Assembly (NCBI GenBank): GCA_020832655.1
Contig: JAFIEF010000001.1
Location: 62,001-126,000 of the forward strand
DNA length: 64,000 nt
From: Paracoccaceae bacterium
GTDB lineage: Bacteria; Pseudomonadota; Alphaproteobacteria; Rhodobacterales; Rhodobacteraceae
Direction of reading: 5' to 3'
Positions within the stretch are counted from its first letter, which is position 1; each line of letters opens with the position of its first letter. The position numbers and the translations under genes were made by a program. This document shows, piece after piece, positions 9,389 through 18,765 of this stretch. The notes under the pieces were generated by a model. It did no database searches, was not told the origin of the DNA, and saw only the letters and a program-made list of their open reading frames with translations.

Positions 9389-11629
9389 ATGAAACAGCTT
9401 CCCGGCTTGCAGGAATTGCGCGACTGGATCGCGGAAAACCCCGGTGCGACGCGGCGTGATATCGCGCGCGCTTTCGGGGTCAAGGGCGGCGCCAAGATCG
9501 ACCTGAAGGCGATGCTGCGCGAGTTGGAAGATGAAGGCACGCTACCCCCACGCAGACGCGCGCGGGGTGCCAAGCTGCCGCCTGTGACCGTGTTGGAAAT
9601 CCTGGCTCCCGACAGTGACGGCGATCTGTTCGCCCGCCCGCTGGAATGGCGCGGCGAAGATGGCGCAAACCCGCCGCGCATCCTGTTCCTGACCCGCCCG
9701 GAGGATCCCGCGCTGGGGCTGGGCGACCGCGTATTGGCGCGGATCGAGGAGATTCGCGGCCCCGATTACGATTATCAGGCGCGGCTGATGCGCAAGATCG
9801 GCAGCGCTGGCCCTGCGCGCATTCTGGGGGTGTTTCGCAAATCCGCAGAAGGCGGGCGGCTGGTGCCCATCGACAAGGGCGCGGATCGCGACTGGCAGGT
9901 CAGCGCAACTGATGCGCAGGGCGCGCAGGATGGCGAGTTGGTGCAGGCCGAGCCCGTTGGCAAGGCGCGCTTCGGCCCCGCCCGCGCCAGGATCACCGAA
10001 AGGCTGGGCGACCCGACCGCCCCCAAGGCCGTGTCGCTGATCGCCATTCACCAGCATGGCATTCGCGACAGCTTCCCCGACGCGGTGATTGCCGAGGCCG
10101 ACAGCGCCGCGCCGCTTCCGCTGGGCGCGCGCCGCGATCTGCGTGATCTGCCGCTTTTGACCATCGACCCCTGGGATGCGCGCGACCATGATGACGCGAT
10201 CATGGCCGAACCCGACCCCGACCAGCCCGGCGGCTATATCCTTTGGGTGGCGATTGCCGATGTCGCGGCCTATGTCCGGCCCGGATCGGAACTTGACCGC
10301 GAAGCGCGCAGGCGGGGCAATTCGACCTATTTCCCCGACCGCGTGGTGCCGATGCTGCCTGATATCCTGTCGGGCGATCTGTGTTCGCTGCATGAAGGGG
10401 TGGACCGGCCCTGTATCGCGCTGCGCATGGTGATCGACGCGCAAGGGGGCAAGACCGCGCATCAGTTCTTTCGCGCGATGATGCGTTCGTATGCCTCGCT
10501 GACCTATGAGCAGGCACAGGGCGCTGATGAAGGCAGGCTGGATCAGGCGACGGAACCGCTGGCCGAGGGGCTGGCGCATCTGTTTGCGGCGTATCGCGCC
10601 CTGCGCCATGCCCGCACCCGCCGCCAGCCGCTGGATCTGGATCTGCCGGAGCGTCAGATCGTGCTGTCGGAGGAAGGCCGCGTGACCTCTGTCGCGTTCA
10701 AGGAACGTTTTGACGCGCACAGGCTGGTCGAGGAGTTCATGGTTCTGGCCAATGTCGCCGCCGCCGAAACCCTGCGCGAGAAAGGCTCGGCGTTGCTTTA
10801 CCGCGTGCATGAGGAACCCAGCCCCGAAAAGATGGAGGCGCTGCGCGAACTGGCGCGCGAATCGGGTTTTGCGCTGGCCAAGGGGCAGGTGCTGCAAACG
10901 CGCCATTTCAACCAGTTGCTGGCGCAGGCCGAAGGCACCGAATTTGACGAGCTGATCAACATGGCCACATTGCGGTCCATGACGCAGGCCTATTATGCGC
11001 CGCAGAATTTCGGCCATTTCGGGCTTGCGCTGCGCGAATATGCACATTTCACCTCTCCCATCCGGCGCTATGCCGATCTGATCGTGCATCGGGGGCTGAT
11101 TTCGGTGCATGGCTGGGGCGATGACGGGCTGTCGCCCTGGGATATCGAGCATCTGGAGGAAACCGCCAAGGCGATATCAGAGGCCGAGCGGCGCTCTATG
11201 GCAGCAGAGCGCGACACTGTCGACCGCTACCTGGCGGCCTATCTGGCTGAACGCATCGGGGCGGAATTCACCGGCCGGGTGTCGGGTGTGGCGCGTTTCG
11301 GGGTATTCGTGAAGCTTGATGAAACCGGCGCTGACGGGCTGGTGCCGATCCGCGCCATTGGCGACGAATATTTCCGCCACGACCCGGAAACACAGACCCT
11401 GACCGGGCGCGACTCGGGCTTTCGTATCGGGCTGGGGCAGCGTGTCCGCGTGAAACTGGCCGAGGCAGAGCCTGTCACGGGTGGGCTGGCGCTGGAACTG
11501 CTGGAAGTCGAGGGCGAGGCACCGGCGCGCACCGGCCGCAGCCAACGGGGGCGTCCTGTCCAGCGGGCACAGGCCAAGCGCAAGAAAGCCGAGTCCAAGG
11601 CGCGCAAGAAGCTCAAGCGGAAGCGGTAG
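9389..11629 (+). CDS. rnr: Ribonuclease R
   Basis: A 746-aa 3'-to-5' exoribonuclease of the RNase II/RNB family that degrades structured RNA. An N-terminal winged-helix/cold-shock region is followed by the RNB catalytic domain with the aspartate cluster DPWDARDHDDAI (around residue 262) and the conserved FTSPIRRYADLIVHRGL. An S1 RNA-binding domain (FTGRVSGVARFGVFVKL) comes next, then a very basic tail (RKKAESKARKKLKRKR). The ATG at 9389 is chosen because the upstream extension in frame is the GC-rich hairpin. RNase R is often regulated post-transcriptionally, so the leader hairpin is of interest. Confidence 0.94.
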   Translation: MKQLPGLQELRDWIAENPGATRRDIARAFGVKGGAKIDLKAMLRELEDEGTLPPRRRARGAKLPPVTVLEILAPDSDGDLFARPLEWRGEDGANPPRILFLTRPEDPALGLGDRVLARIEEIRGPDYDYQARLMRKIGSAGPARILGVFRKSAEGGRLVPIDKGADRDWQVSATDAQGAQDGELVQAEPVGKARFGPARARITERLGDPTAPKAVSLIAIHQHGIRDSFPDAVIAEADSAAPLPLGARRDLRDLPLLTIDPWDARDHDDAIMAEPDPDQPGGYILWVAIADVAAYVRPGSELDREARRRGNSTYFPDRVVPMLPDILSGDLCSLHEGVDRPCIALRMVIDAQGGKTAHQFFRAMMRSYASLTYEQAQGADEGRLDQATEPLAEGLAHLFAAYRALRHARTRRQPLDLDLPERQIVLSEEGRVTSVAFKERFDAHRLVEEFMVLANVAAAETLREKGSALLYRVHEEPSPEKMEALRELARESGFALAKGQVLQTRHFNQLLAQAEGTEFDELINMATLRSMTQAYYAPQNFGHFGLALREYAHFTSPIRRYADLIVHRGLISVHGWGDDGLSPWDIEHLEETAKAISEAERRSMAAERDTVDRYLAAYLAERIGAEFTGRVSGVARFGVFVKLDETGADGLVPIRAIGDEYFRHDPETQTLTGRDSGFRIGLGQRVRVKLAEAEPVTGGLALELLEVEGEAPARTGRSQRGRPVQRAQAKRKKAESKARKKLKRKR

Positions 11630-11735
11630 TGTTCTGCACTTCGTGCAAACATACCCGGCGACGGCTTCGATCACGCATGCGGATAGCGAGCTTTCTCAGC
11701 GTGCGAACAAGGCGCGGTTCGCGCGCCGCCGCGCA

Positions 11736-11772
11736 GCGCCCGACCGCCCGCAGGGGCGGGCGCTAGTCGGCG
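11736..11772. repeat. GC-rich imperfect palindrome
   Basis: GCGCCCGACCGCCCGC is followed by GCGGGCGCTAGTCGGCG; the two halves pair with a small bulge. This kind of unit may be a dispersed palindromic repeat, but I see only one copy in the window. Confidence 0.45.
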
Positions 11773-11952
11773 TCCCACCTCGTTGCACTGCCGGAATATG
11801 CCGCGCCATAAACTGCCCATCCCAAGCGTGGGAGCGCCCACCCTGCGCTCGGTCGCTGCGCGGCTCATCTCTCGCTCTTGCCCATGCGCTTGGTCCTGCA
11901 TGGCTGACCGCGACGCAGCGTTACCATGATTTAGCGCTGGATTGGCGCGCCC

Positions 11953-11975
11953 CTGCATGGCTATCATCCATGCAG
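11953..11975 (+). promoter_or_regulatory. Hairpin immediately upstream of the thiolase start
   Basis: CTGCATGG at 11953-11960 and CCATGCAG at 11968-11975 pair perfectly with a 7-base loop. It ends 21 bases before the ATG at 11997, next to the ribosome site (GGAG near 11984). It could be an operator or an RNA hairpin affecting translation. Confidence 0.4.
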
Positions 11976-11996
11976 AACATCATGGGAGCTTTGATC

Positions 11997-13172
11997 ATGG
12001 ATGAAATCGTCATTCTGGGCGGCGCGCGCACCGCCATCGGCGCATTCGGCAGATCGCTGGCGGGCGTCAGCGCGATAGATCTGGCCACCCGCGTCTCAGA
12101 GGCCGCGCTCGCGCGTGCAGGGGTCGATCCGGCGCAGGTCTCGACGGTGGTGTTCGGCAATGTTCTGGCGACGGAACCGGCGGATATGTATCTGTCGCGC
12201 CGCGCCGCGATGGGGGCCGGGGTGCCCGACAGCACGCCTGCGATGAATGTGAACCGGCTCTGTGGCTCTGGTGTGCAGGCGATTGTGTCGGGTGTGCAGG
12301 CCTTAGCGCTGGGGGATGGCGATTTCGCGTTGGTGGGCGGGGCCGAAAGCATGAGCCGCGCGCCCTATATCCTGCCCGCAGCGCGCTTTGGCCAGAAGAT
12401 GGGCGATGTGGGCGCGGTAGACATGATGCTGGGGGCGCTGACCTGCCCCTTCGGCACCGGGCATATGGGGGTGACGGCGGAAAATGTCGCGCGCGAGCAT
12501 GGTATCACCCGCGAAGCGCAGGATGCGTTTGCGCTGGAAAGCCAGAGCCGTGCTGCGCGCGCCATCGCCGAGGGGCGCTTTGCCGGGCAGATCGTGCCGA
12601 TCCCGCTGAAAACCCGCAAGGGCGAGGTGGTGTTCGACACCGATGAACACCCCAAGCCCACCACGCTGGCGGCGCTGGCAGGGCTGCGTCCGGCCTTTGC
12701 GAAGGGTGGCACCGTGACGGCAGGCAATGCCAGCGGTATCAATGATGGCGCGGGCGCGCTGGTCTTGGCGCGCGCCGAGGCGGCTGAAAAGGCGGGGCTG
12801 AAACCGCTGGCGCGCATTCTGGGCTATGGCCATGCCGGGGTCCGGCCCGAAGTCATGGGTATCGGCCCGGTCCCGGCGGTGCAGGCGCTGTGCAAGCGCA
12901 CCGGGCTGAATGTCGATGATTTCGACGTGATCGAATCAAACGAAGCTTTCGCCGCACAGGCGCTGGCGGTGAATGCCGGGCTGGGGCTGGACCCGGCGCG
13001 CGTGAACCCCAATGGCGGCGCGATTGCGCTGGGCCATCCGGTGGGCGCGACCGGGGCGATCATCACCATCAAGGCGCTTTACGAGTTGCAGCGTGTGGAC
13101 GGCAAGCGCGCGCTGGTGACGATGTGCATCGGCGGGGGGCAGGGGATTGCGCTGGCCTTTGAGCGGCTCTGA
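11997..13172 (+). CDS. Acetyl-CoA acetyltransferase / beta-ketothiolase
   Basis: A 391-aa thiolase. The active-site Cys is in [10 protein letters not shown] (about residue 88), the catalytic His in [15 protein letters not shown], and the second Cys in [18 protein letters not shown] matches the family's NEAF motif. This is the biosynthetic/BktB-like class that condenses or cleaves acyl-CoA and acetyl-CoA, serving polyhydroxyalkanoate synthesis or beta-ketoacyl degradation. The ATG at 11997 is chosen from the family N-terminus ([15 protein letters not shown]) and a GGAG site upstream. No pha genes are nearby, so the pathway is not fixed. Confidence 0.92.
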   Translation: MDEIVILGGARTAIGAFGRSLAGVSAIDLATRVSEAALARAGVDPAQVSTVVFGNVLATEPADMYLSRRAAMGAGVPDSTPAMNVNRLCGSGVQAIVSGVQALALGDGDFALVGGAESMSRAPYILPAARFGQKMGDVGAVDMMLGALTCPFGTGHMGVTAENVAREHGITREAQDAFALESQSRAARAIAEGRFAGQIVPIPLKTRKGEVVFDTDEHPKPTTLAALAGLRPAFAKGGTVTAGNASGINDGAGALVLARAEAAEKAGLKPLARILGYGHAGVRPEVMGIGPVPAVQALCKRTGLNVDDFDVIESNEAFAAQALAVNAGLGLDPARVNPNGGAIALGHPVGATGAIITIKALYELQRVDGKRALVTMCIGGGQGIALAFERL

Positions 13173-13238
13173 GCCTTGCACCCGGCGCGCGTCTGGTTAT
13201 GTGTGGTGCTGAACCCCCCCATCTGATGGAGCAGCCTC

Positions 13239-13661
13239 ATGACCCTTACCCTTGATCAGGCCCGCAAGATTATCGCCGGCACCCGCGCCAAGGGGAACGA
13301 GTTGGGCCTGAAGCCGCTTTCCGTGGTGGTGCTGGATGCAGGCGGTCATGTTCTGGCGTTCGAGCGCGAAGACGGGGCCGCGCCTGGGCGTTTCGCCATC
13401 GCGCATGGCAAGGCCTATGGCGCGGTGATGCTGGGCATGGCCGGGGCTGCGCAGATGGCGCGCGCCGAGGCGCAGGGCTATTTCATGGCCGCAGTGAACG
13501 GGGTTTATGGCGGGCAGATGATCCCGGTCCCCGGTGGCGTATTGCTGCGCAAGGCAGGTTCTGTGGTCGGTGCCATCGGGGTGACGGGCGACACATCGGA
13601 CAATGACGCCCGCGCGGCGCTGGCCGGGGCTTCTGCCGCCGGGTTGCAAGGCGAGGCATGA
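13239..13661 (+). CDS. GlcG/HbpS-family (DUF336) protein
   Basis: A 140-aa protein of the GlcG/HbpS family, some members of which bind heme or cobalamin. Family features are VVVLDAGGHVLAFERED near the N-terminus and the glycine-rich core PVPGGVLLRKAGSVVGAIGV with a conserved TGDTSDNDA ending. No signal peptide is visible, so it is probably cytosolic. A GGAGC ribosome site precedes the ATG. It lies 66 bases after the thiolase on the same strand and could be co-transcribed. The ligand cannot be read from the sequence. Confidence 0.8.
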   Translation: MTLTLDQARKIIAGTRAKGNELGLKPLSVVVLDAGGHVLAFEREDGAAPGRFAIAHGKAYGAVMLGMAGAAQMARAEAQGYFMAAVNGVYGGQMIPVPGGVLLRKAGSVVGAIGVTGDTSDNDARAALAGASAAGLQGEA

Positions 13662-13990
13662 GCGCGCGCCTTTGACGCGCGCAAGGACCGGTCTTGGCGG
13701 ATATACCGCGCTTGACGACTGCAAATGCGCAAGATCCCGCATTTTCGCGTGCCAAATGCGCCGGCAGGCCCGCATCCACCCTTGCCAGACGGGTCCAACA
13801 GGGCTAGAGAACGCGCAATCAAGACAGCCTTCAGGCTGCATCGCAAGGCGGGCAGGGTCGGGCGCAAGCCACGGCCCTTTGTGTTTGTTGCCCGCATTTG
13901 CGCTGTATGCCCGGCCGATTGAGGTGAACCCAAAGACCGGCGGATCCAACCGCTAGGCCAGAGACATGATAACAAAGGAACCGAAACTGT
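13662..13990. other. 329-base gap, presumed promoter and leader of rpsA
   Basis: No gene is supported. Two copies of CAAATGCG (13722 and 13753) and an inverted copy CGCATTTGCG (13893) are present, so distant parts of a transcript could pair. A good ribosome site (AAAGGAA) lies just before the rpsA ATG. Ribosomal protein genes commonly have regulated leaders, and S1 autoregulates in E. coli; whether this one does is inference. The cmk gene that precedes rpsA in many bacteria is absent here. Confidence 0.45.
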
Positions 13991-15670
13991 ATGTGCGCTA
14001 AAGCAACTATGGAAGAATTCGAGGCACTTCTGAATGAAAGCCTCGACATGGACACCCCCGCAGAGGGCAGTGTCGTTACCGGCAAGGTTATTGCGATTGA
14101 AGCAGGCCAGGCCATCATCGATGTCGGCTACAAGATGGAAGGCCGCGTCGAACTGAAAGAATTCGCAAATCCCGGCGAAGACCCGCAAATTGCTGTCGGC
14201 GATGAGGTCGAGGTCTATCTGGAGCGTGTCGAGAACGCCAAGGGCGAAGCCGTGGTCAGCCGCGACAAGGCCCGCCGCGAAGCCGCATGGGACCGGCTGG
14301 AAAAAGCCTATGCCGACCAGAACCGCGTCGAAGGCGCGATCTTTGGCCGCGTCAAGGGCGGCTTCACGGTCGATCTGGGCGGTGCCGTGGCCTTCCTGCC
14401 GGGCAGCCAGGTCGATGTGCGCCCGGTGCGCGATGCCGGCCCGCTGATGGGCCTGAAGCAGCCCTTCCAGATTCTGAAAATGGACCGTCGTCGCGGCAAT
14501 ATCGTCGTGTCGCGCCGCGCCATTCTGGAAGAAAGCCGCGCCGAACAGCGCGCCGAAATCATCGCCAAGCTGGCCGAAGGTCAGGTGGTCGATGGTGTGG
14601 TCAAGAACATCACCGAATATGGTGCCTTTGTCGATCTGGGCGGGGTGGACGGGCTGCTGCACGTCACCGATATGGCCTGGCGGCGCGTCAACCATCCTTC
14701 CGAGGTTGTCACCATTGGCGAAACCATCAAGGTGCAGGTCATCAAGATCAACAAGGACACGCATCGCATCAGCCTGGGCATCAAGCAGCTTCAGGCCGAT
14801 CCGTGGGATTCGGTGGGTGCGAAATACCCGCTGGCGTCTGTTCATAAAGGCCGCGTGACCAACATCACCGATTACGGCGCTTTTGTTGAGCTGGAACCGG
14901 GCGTTGAAGGTCTTGTCCATGTCTCGGAAATGAGCTGGACCAAGAAGAACGTCCATCCCGGCAAGATCGTCTCTACCTCGCAAGAGGTGGATGTCATGGT
15001 GCTGGAAATCGACGGTGACAAGCGCCGCGTGTCGCTGGGGCTGAAGCAGACCCTGCGTAACCCGTGGGAGCTGTTTGCCGAAACCCACCCCGCCGGCACC
15101 CAGATCGAGGGCGAGATCAAGAACATCACCGAATTCGGGCTGTTCGTTGGTCTGGAAGGCGATATCGACGGCATGGTGCATCTGTCCGACATCAGCTGGG
15201 ACCAGCGTGGCGAGGACGCCATTCAGGAATACCGCAAGGGCGATGTCGTGCATGCCGTGGTGTCGGATATCGATGTCGAGAAAGAGCGTATTTCCCTGTC
15301 GATCAAGGCGCTGGAAAACGACAGCTTCTCGGATGCGGTTGAAGGCGTGAAGCGCGGCTCGGTGCTGACCGTCAATGTCACCGCGATCGAGGATGGCGGC
15401 ATCGAGGTCGAATATAACGGTATGAAGAGCTTCATCCGCCGGTCCGATCTGGCACTGGAGCGTGCCGATCAGCGCCCCGAGCGGTTCCAGGTCGGCGACA
15501 AGGTGGATGCGCGCGTGACCAGCGTGGATAGCAAGAGCCGTCGTATCGGTCTGTCGATCAAGGCCCGCGAAATCGCCGAAGAGAAAGAGGCGGTCGAGCA
15601 GTATGGCTCTTCGGATGCAGGCGCGAGCCTGGGCGACATCCTGGGTGCTGCGCTTAAGGATCGCGACTGA
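13991..15670 (+). CDS. rpsA: 30S ribosomal protein S1
   Basis: A 559-aa protein with six S1 (OB-fold) domains in tandem; repeats are visible as ITEYGAFVDLGGVDGLLH, ITDYGAFVELEPGVEGLVH and ITEFGLFVGLEGDIDGMVH. S1 binds mRNA on the 30S subunit and helps initiate translation. Length and domain count match the proteobacterial family. The codon use is highly biased, as expected for a highly expressed gene. A strong intrinsic terminator follows. The neighbouring ihfB gene common in related genomes is not here. Confidence 0.96.
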   Translation: MCAKATMEEFEALLNESLDMDTPAEGSVVTGKVIAIEAGQAIIDVGYKMEGRVELKEFANPGEDPQIAVGDEVEVYLERVENAKGEAVVSRDKARREAAWDRLEKAYADQNRVEGAIFGRVKGGFTVDLGGAVAFLPGSQVDVRPVRDAGPLMGLKQPFQILKMDRRRGNIVVSRRAILEESRAEQRAEIIAKLAEGQVVDGVVKNITEYGAFVDLGGVDGLLHVTDMAWRRVNHPSEVVTIGETIKVQVIKINKDTHRISLGIKQLQADPWDSVGAKYPLASVHKGRVTNITDYGAFVELEPGVEGLVHVSEMSWTKKNVHPGKIVSTSQEVDVMVLEIDGDKRRVSLGLKQTLRNPWELFAETHPAGTQIEGEIKNITEFGLFVGLEGDIDGMVHLSDISWDQRGEDAIQEYRKGDVVHAVVSDIDVEKERISLSIKALENDSFSDAVEGVKRGSVLTVNVTAIEDGGIEVEYNGMKSFIRRSDLALERADQRPERFQVGDKVDARVTSVDSKSRRIGLSIKAREIAEEKEAVEQYGSSDAGASLGDILGAALKDRD

Positions 15671-15703
15671 TCAGACCGGTGTTCCGGTCATGCAAAAGCA
15701 AAA

Positions 15704-15728
15704 GGCTCCGCATTGCGGAGCCTTTTTT
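15704..15728 (+). terminator. Intrinsic terminator of rpsA
   Basis: GGCTCCGC and GCGGAGCC form an 8-base stem with loop ATT, followed by six T residues (15723-15728), 33 bases after the rpsA stop. An A-run before the stem could make it work in both directions. Confidence 0.88.
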
Positions 15729-15837
15729 ATTGTCTGGATGCAAGGAGCATCGGCGTCGTTTCGCATGCCGCATGGGACGGCTGCCGAACCGGCGCGTAAT
15801 CTACCCCCGCAGTTCCGCCCCCAGCAGCCAGTGCGTA

Positions 15838-16119
15838 TCAGGCCGGGGTGGCGGCTGCCGACTTCGCCGCTGGTTTCGCTTGCGCCCTGCTGGCGCCGCG
15901 CGGCGTTGTCTTGGCGGCGGGGCGGCGGGTGGCGGTCTTGCGAGCAGCTGGCTTGAGCATGTTTTTCATCGCCTCGGCCTCTGCCGAAAGCTGCCTGCTG
16001 TCTTCATGCGGCATCTTTTCGGCAAAGGCGCCGATGACGCGAAGATAGCTGTCCTGCTGCTGCTTGAAGACTTTCAGCCAGAACACCGAAGCCTGCATCC
16101 AGAATGAAATCGGGTCCAT
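15838..16119 (-). CDS. Hypothetical protein with an Ala/Lys/Arg/Pro-rich tail
   Basis: A 93-aa protein (or 95 aa from the ATG at 16125). The first half, beginning MDPISFWMQASVFWL, is an amphipathic helical stretch with several aromatic residues. The second half is a low-complexity basic tail of Ala, Lys, Arg, Pro and Thr (AAKTTPRG, AKPAAKSAAA) that recalls histone H1-like or phasin-associated tails. A phasin-like or DNA-binding role is possible but unproven. A long G-run upstream (CCCCCCCCC on plus near 16132-16140) may include the ribosome site. Confidence 0.65.
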   Translation of the reverse strand: MDPISFWMQASVFWLKVFKQQQDSYLRVIGAFAEKMPHEDSRQLSAEAEAMKNMLKPAARKTATRRPAAKTTPRGASRAQAKPAAKSAAATPA

Positions 16120-16348
16120 TACCATAAATCGTTCCCCCCCCCTTCGGGTGATGTGTCCTGCGCGCCAATGGCACGCCGCATGCGAATCCCGTTACCCATA
16201 TCATATCCGTTCCGGGCAGTATTGCTGCGCAGTGTAACATCCATGCTATAACGCCACATTGACTTCGCGCAAAGACCAAGCGAGTTGATCATCGTCACGG
16301 CATGTGTAGTGTCGCAGCAGCAGCCCAACAACCGAAAGGTACACCGCA

Positions 16349-16645
16349 ATGCCCAAAGCCTATTGGGTCGGCCATGTCGATGTCAAAGATGCCGAGGCCT
16401 ATTCGGCCTATATCGCGGCAAACAAGGCCGCTTTTGACAAATTTGGCGCGAAATTCATCATTCGCGGCGGGCCGGTCATCGCGCTGGAAGGGCGCGTTCG
16501 TTCGCGCTGTGTCGTGATCGAGTTTCCTGACGTGGAAACAGCGCGCGCCTGCTACCACAGCCGCGAATATCAGGCCGCAAAGGCCTTGCGCGAACCGGTG
16601 TCGCTGGCCGATCTGATCATTGTTGAAGGCTATGGCGACGACTAA
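16349..16645 (+). CDS. DUF1330 family protein
   Basis: A 98-aa ferredoxin-like-fold protein of the DUF1330 family. Characteristic pieces are YWVGHVDVKDAEAYSAY, GAKFIIRGG and VVIEFPDVETARACYHS. The function of the family is not established; it resembles dimeric alpha-beta barrel proteins. A GAAAGG ribosome site precedes the ATG. The stop codon TAA (16643-16645) is also the first bases of a 127-base repeat element, which suggests that insertion of the repeat fixed the end of this gene. Confidence 0.85.
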   Translation: MPKAYWVGHVDVKDAEAYSAYIAANKAAFDKFGAKFIIRGGPVIALEGRVRSRCVVIEFPDVETARACYHSREYQAAKALREPVSLADLIIVEGYGDD

Positions 16646-16769
16646 AGCGTTTCGGCTTTTCGTTGAATCGCCTTCAATGCCTTAACCTTTTGTTTTGTCG
16701 CAATTTCGAACCGAACCGAAGGTCCGCGCAAGCGAAAAAGTCTATCAACTTTTTCTGAAATTGCTTTAA
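16643..16769. repeat. MITE-like intergenic repeat with imperfect terminal inverted repeats
   Basis: A 127-base AT-richer block between a DUF1330 gene and the FtsB-like gene. The left end reads TAAAGCGTTTCGGCTTTTCG; the right end, reverse-complemented, reads TTAAAGCAATTTCAGAAAAA, so the ends are imperfect inverted copies. The interior holds short A/T tracts (TTAACCTTTTGTTTTG). I recall similar elements between genes in alphaproteobacteria, but only this copy is in the window. No coding capacity. Confidence 0.6.
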
Positions 16770-16799
16770 CCAACCGGGCGCGCGGGGGCAGCGCCGCTA

Positions 16800-17096
16800 T
16801 CAGCGAATGATGATCTCGTCCGGGCGCGCCAGCCCCAGCACCGCGCGCGCGCGTTCGTCCAGCAGGTCCAGGTCAAGATAGGCGTCCGACAAGCGCCGGG
16901 TGCGATTTTCCAGATCGGCCAGTTCGATCTTCAGCGCATCGCGCTGATCGCGCAGATCAAGGATTTCGGCCTCGATCTGGATGCGATTGAACAACCCGAA
17001 GGCACCCTGCACGGCAGCGAATGTGAAATACATCGCCAGAACCCCGGCCACGCCGAAGAAGAAGACCGCGCCAATGCTTCTGCGAGATGCTGTCAT
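16800..17096 (-). CDS. FtsB/DivIC-like septum formation initiator protein
   Basis: A 98-aa bitopic membrane protein. A short basic cytoplasmic N-terminus (MTASRRS) is followed by one transmembrane segment (about residues 8-30) and a periplasmic coiled coil (IEAEILDLRDQRDALKIELADLE), ending in a stretch with RAVLGLARPDEIII. This layout is that of FtsB, which links FtsQ and FtsL in the divisome. The start at 17096 is chosen because the extra 24 residues upstream would put polar sequence before the anchor. It is downstream of pgk and a small membrane protein on the same strand. Confidence 0.82.
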   Translation of the reverse strand: MTASRRSIGAVFFFGVAGVLAMYFTFAAVQGAFGLFNRIQIEAEILDLRDQRDALKIELADLENRTRRLSDAYLDLDLLDERARAVLGLARPDEIIIR

Positions 17097-17203
17097 GCCT
17101 GCCTTGTGCCCTGTGATGCAGCCATCTGCTTGTTTGTGGTTCTCGACTGCGCGCGCCCAGTCTGCCATATCGGGCGGGGTTTGGGAATCCCCCTATGGGC
17201 GGA

Positions 17204-17419
17204 TCAGGACAGGAAAATCCCCGCAATGACCATCATCAGCCCGATGGTGGACACGGCAAGCGCTGCAAAATTCACCAGCACCGCGCGCTGCATCCGGGCG
17301 CGCATGGTGTCGTCATCCAGCGCCTGCTTGCGCAGCCGCATCACATAGATGATGCACCACACCAGCCCGCCAAGCCCGATGACTGAAATCAGGGCACCGC
17401 CCCAGACCAGAAATTCCAT
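17204..17419 (-). CDS. Small membrane protein, unknown function
   Basis: A 71-aa protein with two hydrophobic segments (about residues 3-24 and 47-70) joined by a charged loop (RLRKQALDDDTMRARMQRA). The start at 17419 (MEFLVWGGAL) begins directly at the first membrane segment. It lies 10 bases after the pgk stop on the same strand, so co-transcription with pgk is likely. I recognise no named family. Confidence 0.72.
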   Translation of the reverse strand: MEFLVWGGALISVIGLGGLVWCIIYVMRLRKQALDDDTMRARMQRAVLVNFAALAVSTIGLMMVIAGIFLS

Positions 17420-17429
17420 GCCCGCCCCC

Positions 17430-18623
17430 TTATTCGGCTTCCAGCGCCGCGACGCCGGGCAGGGTCTTGCCTTCCATCCATTCCAGGAAGGCACCGCCCG
17501 CGGTCGAGATATAGGTGAAATCTTCCGCGACCCCGGCCTTGTTCAACGCTGAAACCGTGTCGCCCCCGCCCGCAACCGAGATCAGCGCCCCCGAACTGGT
17601 CAGCCTTGCCGCTTCCTGCGCGGCGGCATTGGTCGCGGCGTCAAAGGGTGCGATCTCGAACGCGCCCAGCGGGCCGTTCCAGACCAGTGTCCTGCACTCG
17701 GCAAACACTTGGGCAATGGCGGCAACGCTGTCCGGCCCGGCATCCAGGATCATCGCGTCAGCGGGGCAGGCTTCGGCAGGCACCACCTCATGCGGGGCAT
17801 GGGCTGCGAAGTCGCGCGCCACCACAATGTCGCGCGGCAGATGAAGCGTGCAGCCGCCTTCATCGGCGCTGGCCATGATCTTGCGCGCAGTGTCGGCCAT
17901 CTCGCGTTCGGCCAGAGAGCTGCCGATTTCCAGCCCCTGCGCGGCCAGAAAGGTGTTCGCCATGCCACCGCCAATGACCAGATGATCGACCTTTGCGATC
18001 AGGTTTGACAGCAGATCAAGTTTGGTCGAGACCTTGGCCCCGCCCACCACTGCCACGACCGGCCGCGCGGGATTGCCCAATGCCGCATCCAGCGCCTTCA
18101 GCTCTGCCTCCATCAGGCGGCCTGCACAGGCGGGCAGAAGCTGCGCCAACCCCTCGGTCGAGGCATGGGCGCGATGCGCGGCGGAAAAGGCGTCATTGAC
18201 ATAGATATGCCCCAGCGCGGCCATGCCCGCGGCCAGCATCCGGTCATTGGCTTCCTCGCCTGCATGAAAGCGGGTGTTTTCCAGCAGCAGCACCTCGCCT
18301 TGCTGCATTGCGGCCACAGCCGCCTTGGCTGGCCCGCCCACGCAGTTTTCCGCAAATGCGACCTTCTGACCCAGCGCGGCTTCCAGCGCGGGAACAAGCT
18401 GTGCCAGCGACATCTGTGGGACGACCTGCCCCTTGGGGCGTCCGAAATGCGCCAGCAGCACCACCTTGCCCCCGGCATCGGTGATGTGCCGGATGGTGGG
18501 CAGGATGCGTTCGATGCGCGTGGCGTCACTGACCTGCCCATCCTGAACAGGGACATTGATATCAACGCGCACAAGCGCGGTCTGATTTGCGAAATCCATG
18601 TCATCGAGGGTCTTGAAGGCCAT
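17430..18623 (-). CDS. pgk: Phosphoglycerate kinase
   Basis: Transfers phosphate between 1,3-bisphosphoglycerate and ADP in glycolysis, gluconeogenesis and the Calvin cycle. The 397-aa protein has the N-terminal substrate site ([18 protein letters not shown]), AHFGRPKG, the hinge/ATP region [24 protein letters not shown], and the C-terminal nucleotide loop [11 protein letters not shown]. The start at 18623 ([11 protein letters not shown]) matches the family. Divergent from a cyclophilin gene with a 142-base gap. No fba or gap gene is adjacent. Confidence 0.96.
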   Translation of the reverse strand: MAFKTLDDMDFANQTALVRVDINVPVQDGQVSDATRIERILPTIRHITDAGGKVVLLAHFGRPKGQVVPQMSLAQLVPALEAALGQKVAFAENCVGGPAKAAVAAMQQGEVLLLENTRFHAGEEANDRMLAAGMAALGHIYVNDAFSAAHRAHASTEGLAQLLPACAGRLMEAELKALDAALGNPARPVVAVVGGAKVSTKLDLLSNLIAKVDHLVIGGGMANTFLAAQGLEIGSSLAEREMADTARKIMASADEGGCTLHLPRDIVVARDFAAHAPHEVVPAEACPADAMILDAGPDSVAAIAQVFAECRTLVWNGPLGAFEIAPFDAATNAAAQEAARLTSSGALISVAGGGDTVSALNKAGVAEDFTYISTAGGAFLEWMEGKTLPGVAALEAE

Positions 18624-18765
18624 CGCGGGATCCTTTCGGCTGGGTTCGGCGCTATCTGGCGCAATATGGGGGGGCGGGTCAATGCCCGCCGGGCGCGGCA
18701 CAGGGCTTTCCCTTGCGCGGGGAAGCGATTAGGTTGGCGGCAAATGCGATCAGAAGGAGCGCCTC

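Larger units (their letters stand above)
11630..11996. other. 367-base intergenic region with several palindromes, no gene seen
   Basis: No convincing reading frame. A small hairpin (GCAC-TTC-GTGC) follows the rnr stop. A GC-rich imperfect palindrome lies at 11736-11772 and a perfect 8-base stem with a 7-base loop at 11953-11975, just before the thiolase. The open frame that crosses this region in phase with the thiolase has no family-like content. Confidence 0.6.

Noticed and set aside
13603..13956. 117-codon frame overlapping the end of the GlcG-like gene and the rpsA leader
   Set aside because: No ribosome site, no domain-like pattern, and composition typical of a chance frame.
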